From: CAZBMJ01 sp964493205
Lineage (GTDB): Bacteria > Myxococcota > UBA727 > JABDBI01
Reading direction: 5' to 3'
DNA length: 35,463 nt
Assembly: GCA_964493205.1 (NCBI GenBank)
Contig: CAZBMJ010000023.1
Location: 1-35,463, forward strand
The notes under the pieces are model-generated. The model was not told where the DNA came from. It made no database searches and saw nothing but the letters and a program-made list of their open reading frames with translations. This document shows positions 16,648-25,332 of this stretch, one piece after another. The first letter of the stretch is position 1, and every line of letters begins with the position of its first letter. Both the position numbers and the translations under genes were made by a program.

Positions 16648-18378
16648 TTAATATCTAGAAGGCTTTTTAAAACTATTGGGTTTTTTATCACTGTTAAAGC
16701 TTGGTCTTTTAGATTCACTTCTGGGTGCATAAGAACCTGGTCTATCAGATGATCTAGTATTTGGTGAGGCAGAAGCCCTGTTGTAATCGCCATCTCTTTT
16801 AAAGCTTGGTGCTGGTTTTGTGTTGCCCATATCAGCGCCACCAAAGCCTCGCCCAAATCTTCTATCACCACCACGGCTATCGCCTCTGGAGTCACTTCTA
16901 TTTCTATCCCTGTCGCCGCCTCTGTTGAAGTAGCCTCTATCGCCACCTCTATCTCGATCACCGCCACGCTCGCCACCACGTCGATCAGAAAAACCCCCTC
17001 TGGAGTCAGATCTTGAGTAGCCTCTTTTATTTGCAGAAAAAGCTTTATCAAAGTCATTAGCGCAAGAATCTATTTCTTTATTATTAGACAAAGTTTTTTC
17101 TAGGCTTAAATGGACCATACCTGCTGCAAAATCTTTAAGGTCCATATCGTTATTTTTTATGTAGTCTTGATATTGGCTGATTTTATTATCATCAATAGCT
17201 TTTTTTACTTTAGCGAACAAATTACTTATTTTTGCAAGCTTAATATCGTTTAAGCTTGGAGGAGCTTGTTCTTTTATTTCTACTTTAACCACTGACATAA
17301 TTTTTCTTAGACGAGAGTTATCTCTTGGTTCAACCAAAGAAATAGCTTGTCCAAATCTTCCAGCTCTACCTGTTCTACCAATACGGTGAACATAATCTTC
17401 AGGATCTTGAGGCAAGTGGTAGTTTATAACCAGTTCTACTCCATCAACGTCTATTCCTCTGGAAGCAATATCGGTAGCTACTAAAACTCTTATGGATTCA
17501 GAGCGAAATTTATCCATAACTTTATCACGTGCATTTTGGCTTAAGTCACCATGTAATACGCCAGCATCAAAACCACGATATTTTATTTCTTCTACGATTT
17601 CATCAGCAGTACTTTTGGCATTACAAAATACCACAGCAAGTTTAGGATCTTTATGATCAAGAATACGACACAAAAGCTCAGTTTTGTCTCTTGGTCTGAT
17701 TTTCAAATAGGTTTGCTCTATTTTAGTAGCAGTTAAGCTTTTGCTTTCAGCTTTTACCAAAATAGGATTTCTTAAATAAGTACATGCCAAGTCTTTTATG
17801 GCCTTAGGCATAGTTGCTGAGAAGAATATTCTTTGATTTTCTTGAGGCAAAAGAGTAAAAATTTCTTCTATTTCAGGTCTAAAACCCATATCAAGCATTT
17901 TGTCAGCTTCATCAAGAATAATCATAGAAACTTTGCTTAACTCAATACTTTTACGACGCAAGTGATCAAAAAGTCTGCCAGGAGTAGCTACAATTATTTG
18001 TGGCTTATTAACACGTAAATCTCTTAGTTGTTTTTCTATGCCTTGCCCACCATAAATGGCTACTAGGTTTAAATTATGTTTGTGAGCAGAAAGCTTTACC
18101 AGTTCAGCAGTTACTTGCAAACAAAGCTCTCTGGTGGGGCATACAAGCAATGCTTGAGGATGATTTGCTGCATCATCCACCATTTCTATTACAGGGATAC
18201 CAAAAGCAGCAGTTTTACCGGTTCCTGTTTGTGCTTGTCCAATGAAATCTCTACCAGATAATAAATGAGGAATTGATTCAGTTTGAATAGCTGTGGCATC
18301 GGTATAGCCAACGTTTGCAATAGTTGTTTTCATGCCATCAGATATGAGCATTGAGGAAAAAGCATTTTTTTGATTCAT
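16648..18378 (-). CDS. DEAD-box RNA helicase with RGG-rich tail
   Basis: An ATP-dependent RNA helicase (576 aa) of the DeaD/RhlE/CsdA type, acting in ribosome assembly, mRNA turnover and cold adaptation. All motifs are visible: Q motif near Q32, AQTGTGKT (49-56), PTREL (81-85), TPGR, DEAD (156-159), SAT (187-189), ATDIASRGID (301-310) and HRIGRTGR (331-338). The tail from about residue 450 is a low-complexity Arg/Gly/Ser/Asp domain with many RGG and GGDR units, typical of RNA binding and of phase separation in other systems. It ends in a lysine/serine-rich segment. A promoter candidate at 18525-18552 would leave a 5' leader of about 140 nt, as often seen in cold-regulated helicase genes (inference). 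Exact subfamily is not decided, so no symbol is given. Confidence 0.93.
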   Translation of the reverse strand: MNQKNAFSSMLISDGMKTTIANVGYTDATAIQTESIPHLLSGRDFIGQAQTGTGKTAAFGIPVIEMVDDAANHPQALLVCPTRELCLQVTAELVKLSAHKHNLNLVAIYGGQGIEKQLRDLRVNKPQIIVATPGRLFDHLRRKSIELSKVSMIILDEADKMLDMGFRPEIEEIFTLLPQENQRIFFSATMPKAIKDLACTYLRNPILVKAESKSLTATKIEQTYLKIRPRDKTELLCRILDHKDPKLAVVFCNAKSTADEIVEEIKYRGFDAGVLHGDLSQNARDKVMDKFRSESIRVLVATDIASRGIDVDGVELVINYHLPQDPEDYVHRIGRTGRAGRFGQAISLVEPRDNSRLRKIMSVVKVEIKEQAPPSLNDIKLAKISNLFAKVKKAIDDNKISQYQDYIKNNDMDLKDFAAGMVHLSLEKTLSNNKEIDSCANDFDKAFSANKRGYSRSDSRGGFSDRRGGERGGDRDRGGDRGYFNRGGDRDRNRSDSRGDSRGGDRRFGRGFGGADMGNTKPAPSFKRDGDYNRASASPNTRSSDRPGSYAPRSESKRPSFNSDKKPNSFKKPSRY

Positions 18379-18524
18379 TAGTGACCTACACTACACCAGA
18401 TTATTTATATACTAGTGCGAAAAAGTTATTTCAGATTTGTTATTTAAAAATAAAGAATAAATAAAAAGTGCTTTCATAACTTTTTTTAGGGTTAAAGTGT
18501 AAGCACTGTGCAAATCCAAACGCT

Positions 18525-18552
18525 ATTATAAAGCAATAAATGAAACATGCAA
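18525..18552 (-). promoter_or_regulatory. Putative promoter of DEAD-box helicase
   Basis: On the minus strand TTGCAT (18547-18552) and TATAAT (18525-18530) are 16 nt apart. Transcription would start near 18518, giving an untranslated leader of about 140 nt before the ATG at 18378. Confidence 0.45.
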
Positions 18553-18593
18553 GCCAAAATAGAGCTATTAAAAAATAGTTGTTTTATAGCTAG

Positions 18594-19022
18594 TTATATT
18601 AAAAAATCTCGATCCATGACAGTTTTTCTGCCATCTTGCCTAGCTTTGTTGATGGCGTTATCACAGTGCCTGCGCACTATATCAGATAGCCTATCCATAA
18701 CATTGGCTGAAGTATTCATGTCAGCTTTATTTTTAATATAGTCTTTTAATTTAGAGGCAATTATTAAGACATCATTATTTTTGCTTGAAGTAGTTGTTAA
18801 AGAGCTGCTTTTATTGCTTAAAGGTTCTAAAGTTTTGGGTGAAAATCGCTCTTCTGCCCAAGCGTCTTTATGTCTAAAAACAGGTACATGCATATCAAAG
18901 CAAGGCATGCTACAATAAACAGTTTTGTTGCAGGTAGAGATAGTGCAAGCTAAGTATTTGCTATTTAAAGTGATGGGTTTTTTACAAGATCCGCAATGAC
19001 GCCACGTATTTGTCGTTTCCAA
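18594..19022 (-). CDS. Zinc-finger plus histone-fold protein
   Basis: A 142-aa protein with two parts. The N-terminus is a zinc-binding module with C10, C13, C26, C31, C37, C41, H45 and H51 (pattern like ZZ or MYND fingers). A Ser/Thr-rich linker follows. The C-terminal 60 residues look like a histone fold: a first helix (about 85-100), a long second helix (106-131) and GRKTVMDRDF (131-140), very close to the GRKTV plus acidic end of archaeal-type histones. This suggests a DNA-binding or chromatin-like protein. The start is TTG: an in-frame stop lies just upstream, no ATG intervenes, and GAGGTG sits at the right distance. No signal peptide. Sits upstream of the helicase on the same strand with about 215 nt between. 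Confidence 0.78.
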   Translation of the reverse strand: METTNTWRHCGSCKKPITLNSKYLACTISTCNKTVYCSMPCFDMHVPVFRHKDAWAEERFSPKTLEPLSNKSSSLTTTSSKNNDVLIIASKLKDYIKNKADMNTSANVMDRLSDIVRRHCDNAINKARQDGRKTVMDRDFLI

Positions 19023-19150
19023 AATAACACCTCAAGGTTGTGTGTTCTTATAGCTGTATGAATAATTATTTGAAGAGAGCTTATGAAAAATTTCTGTAAC
19101 ATATTGGTTTTATTATTCTTTAATAGGAAGTTTTATGATTAATTTTTTTA

Positions 19151-19179
19151 TTGTTTATTTTTTTTAATTTTCGTATAAA
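19151..19179 (+). promoter_or_regulatory. Putative sigma-70 promoter of gene 19215
   Basis: TTGTTT (19151-19156) and TATAAA (19174-19179) are 17 nt apart, about 35 nt before the ATG at 19215. Confidence 0.5.
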
Positions 19180-19214
19180 TAAAATATTATTATTAATTTT
19201 AATAGGAGTTTTAA

Positions 19215-19520
19215 ATGAATAAAGTAAATTTAGTTATGTTTTTTCTAATGTTAAATAGTTTTTCAGTATTTGCGTATATCCCAGAAAATTATGTTCAAAA
19301 AGAAGAAGACTGTTACGATGATGACTACGAAAGTGAAAAAGATGAAGATGATTGTGAAATCTCTTTTACTATTAGTTATAGAGCAGTGAATGTTGTAGAT
19401 AATAACCTAGATAACCCTAATCTTCCTCGACCTAATGTTAATGTTTTTGCCAATCAATCCCAAGGTTCTCGCCCTGAAGAGCTTGCAGATATAGCAAATA
19501 TGGAAGAACTATCTTTATAA
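19215..19520 (+). CDS. Small acidic exported protein, unknown function
   Basis: A 101-aa protein with a Sec signal peptide (cleavage near VFA-YI, residue 20). The mature part has an acidic stretch of Asp/Glu (about 30-47) with two cysteines, then an Asn/Pro-rich region. Acidic clusters can bind calcium, but no canonical EF-hand or DxDxDG loop is present. AGGAG precedes the ATG and a promoter lies just upstream, so the gene is likely a single transcription unit. I do not recognise a family. Confidence 0.75.
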   Translation: MNKVNLVMFFLMLNSFSVFAYIPENYVQKEEDCYDDDYESEKDEDDCEISFTISYRAVNVVDNNLDNPNLPRPNVNVFANQSQGSRPEELADIANMEELSL

Positions 19521-19550
19521 AAAATTATAGCTAGAGCTAAAGTTTTTAAA

Positions 19551-20126
19551 CTATTTTAATTGGATTATTATATTTATTAAACTTTCAAAAATAGTCTTTT
19601 TATCGCCACTTGAAAGTTCTTTATAAATTGACCACTCTGAAATAGTGCTGGGGTCGTTAATAAATTTGCTTATTAATTTATATAAAAGATCTCTAAATTC
19701 TTTTGGTTGGCCCATAATAAGTTCAATTAGTTTAATTTTTTCATCTTTTATACCGTTAATATTGTGAATTTTTTCTATAATTTTTCTCTCTAAAATAGTT
19801 ACGTTGTCATCTAATAAATCAGCTAATAATCTTATATAATCATCAGTAACTGGTTTTTTTACTTTTTCAATTAATTTTATGTCGCTCGTAGCGAAATCAT
19901 CATCGCTTAGCTCCTTGCTATCTCTTAAGGCAACAAAATTTTTTGTATCAAGATTAGCTATATATTTAGGGAGAATATTCGTTTTAATATATCCAATTCT
20001 AACATTACTAAAGCCAGATAAGTTAAGTTCAAGTGTAACTTCTTTTTTATCTTTATCTAGTGTTATTACGCTTATAGCATTGCTGAAATTACAACAAAAA
20101 AAACTGATTAATAATGTATTTTTCAT
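19551..20126 (-). CDS. Exported protein, unknown function
   Basis: A 191-aa protein with a short signal peptide (cleavage near SNA-IS, residue 17) and a charged helical remainder with no recognised domain. Its start is 20 nt downstream of the rsmA stop, so it may be co-transcribed with rsmA. The Shine-Dalgarno signal is weak. It converges on the small acidic protein gene with about 30 nt between stops. Confidence 0.72.
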   Translation of the reverse strand: MKNTLLISFFCCNFSNAISVITLDKDKKEVTLELNLSGFSNVRIGYIKTNILPKYIANLDTKNFVALRDSKELSDDDFATSDIKLIEKVKKPVTDDYIRLLADLLDDNVTILERKIIEKIHNINGIKDEKIKLIELIMGQPKEFRDLLYKLISKFINDPSTISEWSIYKELSSGDKKTIFESLINIIIQLK

Positions 20127-20146
20127 AGTAATTTATATGTAATAAT

Positions 20147-20977
20147 TTATTTATTAAAAGCAGTATATAAATTAATAAAATCTTGTGTTGATAAATTTTC
20201 TGGTCTACTACTTGGGTTTACGTAAGTTTTTAAAGTAGCCAGATCTATTTTTTTGCCTAAAATAGTAGATATTTTTTTTCTTCTTTGTTGGAAAATCACT
20301 TTTACAAAGTCAATAAAGCCTTCTAAGTCTTTAATATTATTGTTAAAATTGGCTTTGCGGCTAAGAGTAAGCACGCAAGACTCTACTTTTGGCACTGGCC
20401 AAAAACAGTTTTTAGATACATCAAAGGCTACGTCCACCTGAAAGCCTAACTGTAAAACTACGCTTAAAAAGCCATAATCTTTGTTATTAGCTGATGCACT
20501 TAAGCGAGTGCCCACTTCTTTTTGTATTAAAAACACTGCGCCCTTGATAATCTCATTATTTTTAATGGCCATGAGCATAAAAGAGCTGGTCAGGTGGTAG
20601 GGCAGATTGCCTACTAAAATACCAGGGTTTTCTGTTGCAAAAATTGCGTGCAAATCAAACTGCTTAGCATCTTCTTCTAGTAATTTTAAATTATTATTCT
20701 TTATAGCATCTTCAAAAGTATTTTTTAATACAGGAACTAAATCTCTGTCACGCTCCACAGCATAAAGCGTATGAGTGGTAGTTAGTAAGTGCTTGGTTAA
20801 AGACCCTGTACCTGCTCCAAATTCAACAACAGTAAGCTTTTTTTGGGGATTTAAGTTTAAAACTTCTTGAGCAATTTTAGCGTTAATATTTTGATCCATC
20901 ATAAAATTTTGCCCAAAAGACTTTTTAGGCTTTAGATTATTTAGTTCTAATACTTTTTGAGGTGATAGTTTATCCAT
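20147..20977 (-). CDS. rsmA: 16S rRNA dimethyladenosine transferase
   Basis: The conserved KsgA/RsmA enzyme (276 aa, usual length) that dimethylates two adjacent adenosines near the 3' end of 16S rRNA during small-subunit assembly, using S-adenosylmethionine. KKSFGQNFMMDQ (18-29) is the family start signature. Motif I is EFGAGTGSL (52-60), the catalytic NLPY is at 124-127, and FWPVPKVES is in the C-terminal part. A 20-nt gap separates it from the downstream exported unknown. Confidence 0.95.
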   Translation of the reverse strand: MDKLSPQKVLELNNLKPKKSFGQNFMMDQNINAKIAQEVLNLNPQKKLTVVEFGAGTGSLTKHLLTTTHTLYAVERDRDLVPVLKNTFEDAIKNNNLKLLEEDAKQFDLHAIFATENPGILVGNLPYHLTSSFMLMAIKNNEIIKGAVFLIQKEVGTRLSASANNKDYGFLSVVLQLGFQVDVAFDVSKNCFWPVPKVESCVLTLSRKANFNNNIKDLEGFIDFVKVIFQQRRKKISTILGKKIDLATLKTYVNPSSRPENLSTQDFINLYTAFNK

Positions 20978-21101
20978 AGGTAATCATTAAGCCTACCTTA
21001 GTTTTGCTTAAGCGCAAGTAATGCTAAAGAAAGTTTTAAGCTTATTGCAAGTTTGTTCTAGATAGATCAATGAGTTAAGCCGGTAACCAATAGCTTATGG
21101 A

Positions 21102-21161
21102 ACCATATTGAGCAATGCTATTAACTTTTTTATTGCTCATTATTGCTCATTATGGTACAAT
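21102..21161 (+). promoter_or_regulatory. Promoter and repeat operator of fic gene
   Basis: TTGCTC (21133-21138) and TACAAT (21156-21161) form a promoter with a 17-nt spacer. It is overlaid by repeats: TATTGCTCAT occurs twice head to tail (21131-21150), and ACCATATTGAGCAAT (21102-21116) is an inverted copy, one mismatch, of ATTGCTCATTATGGT (21142-21156). The 10-bp period and position over the promoter fit an operator bound by a dimeric repressor, perhaps the Fic protein's own HTH (inference). Confidence 0.6.
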
Positions 21162-21168
21162 CGGCTCT

Positions 21169-22293
21169 ATGATATCATTTAATATAAATAAAAACCTTTC
21201 TAGATCCATTCTTGATCTTGAAAATGCGTTTATCAATGCTTATGCAGAAGTGAGCCAATATGATAGTAACGAACTTTTTTCTATACAAAGGTACGCTCGT
21301 ATAAGCTCAATAGGCGCCTCCACTAGAATAGAAAATGCTCTTCTTACGGATTCAGAAGTTGATTGGCTGGATACGGTGTTATCTGAAGATAGCAAAATTA
21401 GTTCTTTTATTGAAAATAAGCAGCTTATTGAAAACAAACTTTCTAAAGATCGTGAGCGAAGTATAGAAGAAGTAGCTGGCTGCCGTAATATGATGCTGTT
21501 GATACTAAATTGTCACGAAGAGATGATACCCCTTAAGGAAGCAGATATCAGAGGTTTACATTATGAATTAATGTCACCTTATCAAGGAGCACATGTTATT
21601 GGTCAATATAAAGAGCAGCCAAATTTTGTGGTTGAAACCAACCATATTACTAAATCTAGCAGAGTTGTTTTTAAAACAGCGCAAGCTGGTCCTATAACAT
21701 CAGCAGCTATGAATGATTTAGTAAGTTGGTATAATCAGTCTATTACCGATAATGACCAAACTTTTTTAAGGGTTTGTGAATTCGTATTTAGGTTTTTAGC
21801 TATTCATCCGTTTCAAGATGGTAATGGCCGATTAGGGCGAGGATTATTTTTACTTGGTTTGCTTCAATCGTCTAATATAGCTATCAAAACTGTGGCTTCT
21901 CTTCTTGCTATAGATAGGTACATCGAAAAAAGAAAAGAAGAATACTACTTTACTCTTAATCGCTGTTCTAAGGGGGTTTATGTTGAGGATGCTAAAGAAT
22001 ATCATATTGAATATTTTTGCAGCTTTATGTTAAAGGTTTTAAGGGATTCATTGGCTGATATTGGACATTATCGAAAAAAATATCAAGCCAAAAAAAATCT
22101 TTCAGAAAGTGCCAACAAAGTTTTAAACTGTTTTAATGAACATCCGGAAATCAAACTTACCAATCGTCAAATAGTAGAAATGACTAATCTACCACGTCGA
22201 ACAATTGCGAATGTTTTAAAACAGCTCAAGGAAAATGATTTCATACAATCTTATGGTGAGGGAGCAGGTTGCAGATATCAGTTAACATTTTAA
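21169..22293 (+). CDS. Fic family AMP-transferase with C-terminal HTH
   Basis: A 374-aa Fic/DOC protein that would transfer AMP (or another nucleotide part) to a protein hydroxyl. The full active motif HPFQDGNGRLGR is at 213-224. STRIEN (51-56) fits the N-terminal inhibitory helix signature (S/T)xxxE(G/N) of self-restrained class II Fic proteins. The C-terminus (about 325-374) is a winged-helix HTH with a recognition-helix-like LPRRTIANVLKQL. I use the ATG at 21169; the open frame extends to 21115, but those codons fall in the promoter repeats and encode a hydrophobic stretch unlike Fic proteins. With the -10 at 21156 the start codon is at the expected mRNA 5' end, so it may be leaderless. 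Converges on secA with 2 nt between stops. Confidence 0.9.
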   Translation: MISFNINKNLSRSILDLENAFINAYAEVSQYDSNELFSIQRYARISSIGASTRIENALLTDSEVDWLDTVLSEDSKISSFIENKQLIENKLSKDRERSIEEVAGCRNMMLLILNCHEEMIPLKEADIRGLHYELMSPYQGAHVIGQYKEQPNFVVETNHITKSSRVVFKTAQAGPITSAAMNDLVSWYNQSITDNDQTFLRVCEFVFRFLAIHPFQDGNGRLGRGLFLLGLLQSSNIAIKTVASLLAIDRYIEKRKEEYYFTLNRCSKGVYVEDAKEYHIEYFCSFMLKVLRDSLADIGHYRKKYQAKKNLSESANKVLNCFNEHPEIKLTNRQIVEMTNLPRRTIANVLKQLKENDFIQSYGEGAGCRYQLTF

Positions 22294-22295
22294 AC

Positions 22296-25226
22296 TTACT
22301 CTTTTTTGTTAATTTTTTTCATTATTCTTCTTTGCTGACGATTAAGTTTTGGTTCATCGCTTGGTAAAGATGTTGAAGAATTAGAATTATTTAGCTGAGC
22401 CTTTTGTAATTTTTGAGTTTTTGCTAATAATAAAGCCGCTTGTTTTTGCCTTAGTTCCAACTCGCCTAAATCATCTTCAAGTTCTTGTGGGGAATTTTGT
22501 TTGATTTCAACTTTGAAAACTTTTTCTAAAACTTCATCTCTGATAAAGGACATCATATTTTGAAATAAATATAAACCTTCTTTTTTGTATTCTTGTTTAG
22601 GATCTTTTTGAGCATATCCCCTAAAGTGTATGCCTTCTCGTAGGTGATCCATTGCTTGTAAATGGTCTTTCCATCTTTTATCAATGGTTTGCAAATAAAT
22701 AAAATGCTCAATTTTTCTTAAGGTTTCGCTGCCTACTCTTTGTTCTTTATCGTTATAATAAGAGCTAATTTTTTCAAAAATAAAATCCATGAGCTCGCGA
22801 TTAGTGCCGTTAAAATTTTCTAGGCTAATTTTGATACCTAAAAGATTTTCGATATCTTTTTCTAGCTGCTCAATCTTCCATTCGTTGATGTTTGATTTAT
22901 CAGGAGCAGCAATGATAACCATATTAACTATGGCCCGCTCAAGTAAATCAAAAATTAATTCTTTTATGCCGTCTTTGGCTAAGACTTTTTTTCTAAGCTT
23001 ATAAATGCTGCTTCGTTGCTGATTCATTACGTCATCATACTCAATGAGTTGCTTTCTTGAATCAAAATGAAAGCCTTCCACGCGTTTTTGAGCATTAGCA
23101 ATAGATTTACTCACCCAGGGATGCTCAATGGGCTCTCCATCTTTCATTCCTAGTTTTTCCATCATGCTAATCATGCGATCAGAACCAAATATGCGCATTA
23201 AATCATCTTGCAGCGATAAATAAAATAAGCTTGAACCTTTATCACCTTGTCTTCCAGCTCTACCGCGCAGCTGATTATCTATTCGCCTTGACTCATGACG
23301 TTCTGTGCCGATAATTCTTAAGCCGCCAGCCTCAAAAACTTGAACTTTTTCTTTTTGACAAATAGCTTGCGCTTTAGGAAGTTCTTGCGCATACATTTCC
23401 ACAGCTGCATCATAAAAAGCTTTGCGCTGATTAAATATTAACGCCCTTGCTTCTTCTAGTGAGCTTGGTAGCCCTTCAGCTTTTGGATCTTTGCCTTCTT
23501 TTAAAAGATTTTCTACTTGTTCATTGAGCTCAGCATAATACACAGCTTCGTTTTGGTCCCGTTCAGCCAGTTTAGTAGTATTTATTAAATCAGGTCTGCC
23601 TGTTAAGAAACCAAATTGAGCTATTTGTTCGCTAGTTTGTTGCATTTTTTGTGCCACCGCACTGCGAGCCATAAATTCGGCGTCTCCACCTAGAATAATA
23701 TCAGTACCACGACCAGCCATGTTGGTAGCAATAGTAATAGCTCCCAAACGTCCAGCTTGTGCAATAATGGCCGCTTCGTCTCTATGTTTTTTAGCATTTA
23801 AAACATTAAATGGTACGTTAAGTTTTTTTAGCCATCTGGATAAAAGTTCAGATTTTTCCACAGAAACTGTACCAACTAATACGGGTTGATGATTATCGTA
23901 GGAGTCTTTAATATCTTGCGCTACCGCTTCAAATTTTTCTTGTTCGGTTTTATAAATTAAATCTTGCTCATCTTTTCGTATAATAGGTTTATTAGTAGGA
24001 ATTACTAAAACATCTAAATCATAAATTTTTGCAAATTCTTCGGCTTCTGTATCAGCAGTACCTGTCATCCCTGATAATTTTTTATACATTCTAAAATAAT
24101 TTTGAAATGTAATAGTGGCCAAAGTTTGATTTTCTTCTTCTACTCTAACATTTTCTTTGGCTTCAATAGCTTGGTGTAAGCCATCAGACCAGCGTCTACC
24201 ATGCATTAAGCGCCCAGTATGTTCATCAACAATAATTACTTCGCCTTTTTCTATTACATAATCCACATCTCTTTTAAATAAAGCATGGGCTCGTAAACAT
24301 TGGTTTATATGGTGCAGATATTCTATGTTTGCTGGTTCATAAAGATTTTTAATACTTAATGCCTGCTCAATTTTTTCAATGCCAGATTCAGTGAGCATGG
24401 CTGCGCGAGATTTTTCATCAATGCTATAGTCTACATCTTTTATTAATGAGGGAACTATTTGATTAGTTACTTTGTAAGTATCTGTACTTTGCTCTGAGGG
24501 CCCACTTATTATCAGGGGTGTTCTGGCTTCATCAATTAAAATAGAGTCTACTTCGTCTACTACTGCAAAAAAATGGTCTCTTTGCACGTAGTCATTAAGG
24601 TCAAACTTCATGTTATCGCGCAAATAATCAAAACCAAATTCATTATTTTGACCATAGGTAATATCTGCTAAGTAGGCTTCTTTTTTTACTCGTTGGCTGC
24701 CATTTGGTAAAATTACCCCTACTTTTAGACCTAAAAACCGATAGATTCTGCCCATCCATTCAGCATCTCTTGAGGCTAAATAATCATTGACAGTAACTAA
24801 GTGAGCACCTTTTGATGCCAATGAGTTAAGAATTAACGCTAATGTTGCCATAAGGGTTTTACCCTCACCAGTTTTCATTTCCGCTATGCGGCCACTATGC
24901 AAAGCTAGGCCCCCAATAAGCTGAACATCGTAATGTCTCATGCCTAAAACTCTCACAGAGGCTTCTCTTACAATAGCAAACACTTCTGGGAGCAGGGGGT
25001 CAAAAATTTTATTATAATCTTCTTTTTTAGCGTTAAAATTTTTATTTTCTAATTCAATAACGCTTTTGGTAATATTTGTTTTATAAGTCTGAATTTTTTC
25101 TAATAACTGCTGGTCGCTTAAGCTTTTAGTAAAGCTTTCTAAGCTATTAATAGCCTGGATAGTAGGATACATCCCTTTGATTTCGCGGTCATTTTTGGTA
25201 CCAAAAATTTTTGAAAAAAATCCCAT
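22296..25226 (-). CDS. secA: Preprotein translocase ATPase
   Basis: The ATPase motor (976 aa) that drives unfolded proteins through SecYEG; it serves the many signal-peptide proteins in this window. Walker A is GEGKT (120-124); DEVDSILIDEAR, TNMAGRGTDI and GTERHESRRIDNQLRGRAGRQGD-type blocks follow. Between GRGTDIILGG and GGLRIIGTERH there are about 119 residues, versus about 34 in E. coli, so the second nucleotide-binding domain has an insertion of about 85 residues. The usual C-terminal zinc motif (CxCxSG...CH) is missing; instead the protein ends in a basic tail LNRQQRRIMKKINKKE. AAGGA precedes the ATG. It is divergent from mpl. Confidence 0.96.
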   Translation of the reverse strand: MGFFSKIFGTKNDREIKGMYPTIQAINSLESFTKSLSDQQLLEKIQTYKTNITKSVIELENKNFNAKKEDYNKIFDPLLPEVFAIVREASVRVLGMRHYDVQLIGGLALHSGRIAEMKTGEGKTLMATLALILNSLASKGAHLVTVNDYLASRDAEWMGRIYRFLGLKVGVILPNGSQRVKKEAYLADITYGQNNEFGFDYLRDNMKFDLNDYVQRDHFFAVVDEVDSILIDEARTPLIISGPSEQSTDTYKVTNQIVPSLIKDVDYSIDEKSRAAMLTESGIEKIEQALSIKNLYEPANIEYLHHINQCLRAHALFKRDVDYVIEKGEVIIVDEHTGRLMHGRRWSDGLHQAIEAKENVRVEEENQTLATITFQNYFRMYKKLSGMTGTADTEAEEFAKIYDLDVLVIPTNKPIIRKDEQDLIYKTEQEKFEAVAQDIKDSYDNHQPVLVGTVSVEKSELLSRWLKKLNVPFNVLNAKKHRDEAAIIAQAGRLGAITIATNMAGRGTDIILGGDAEFMARSAVAQKMQQTSEQIAQFGFLTGRPDLINTTKLAERDQNEAVYYAELNEQVENLLKEGKDPKAEGLPSSLEEARALIFNQRKAFYDAAVEMYAQELPKAQAICQKEKVQVFEAGGLRIIGTERHESRRIDNQLRGRAGRQGDKGSSLFYLSLQDDLMRIFGSDRMISMMEKLGMKDGEPIEHPWVSKSIANAQKRVEGFHFDSRKQLIEYDDVMNQQRSSIYKLRKKVLAKDGIKELIFDLLERAIVNMVIIAAPDKSNINEWKIEQLEKDIENLLGIKISLENFNGTNRELMDFIFEKISSYYNDKEQRVGSETLRKIEHFIYLQTIDKRWKDHLQAMDHLREGIHFRGYAQKDPKQEYKKEGLYLFQNMMSFIRDEVLEKVFKVEIKQNSPQELEDDLGELELRQKQAALLLAKTQKLQKAQLNNSNSSTSLPSDEPKLNRQQRRIMKKINKKE

Positions 25227-25277
25227 GATTTAATTTCCTTAAAAAGACTTTAATCTAATTACAAAAAAGTCTATACG

Positions 25278-25287
25278 TACATATGTA
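25278..25287. promoter_or_regulatory. Palindrome in secA-mpl divergent region
   Basis: TACATATGTA is a perfect 10-bp palindrome midway in the 106-nt region between secA and mpl. It could be a small operator, but no partner repeat was found. Confidence 0.25.
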
Positions 25288-25332
25288 AGCAAGGTCAAGT
25301 CTGTCTTTATAGGCAGCTATTAAAGGATACGC

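Noticed and set aside
16641..17057. 138-codon minus-strand frame under the RGG tail
   Set aside because: It is a frame-shifted shadow of the Arg/Gly-rich coding repeats of the helicase.
19083..19142. 19-codon frame with GAAGAGAG upstream and signal-like residues
   Set aside because: Too short and without homology evidence; it may be a decayed signal peptide or chance.
21115..21168. Upstream start giving Fic a hydrophobic N-terminus
   Set aside because: The codons fall in the promoter repeats, and known Fic-HTH proteins are cytoplasmic; kept only as an alternative.
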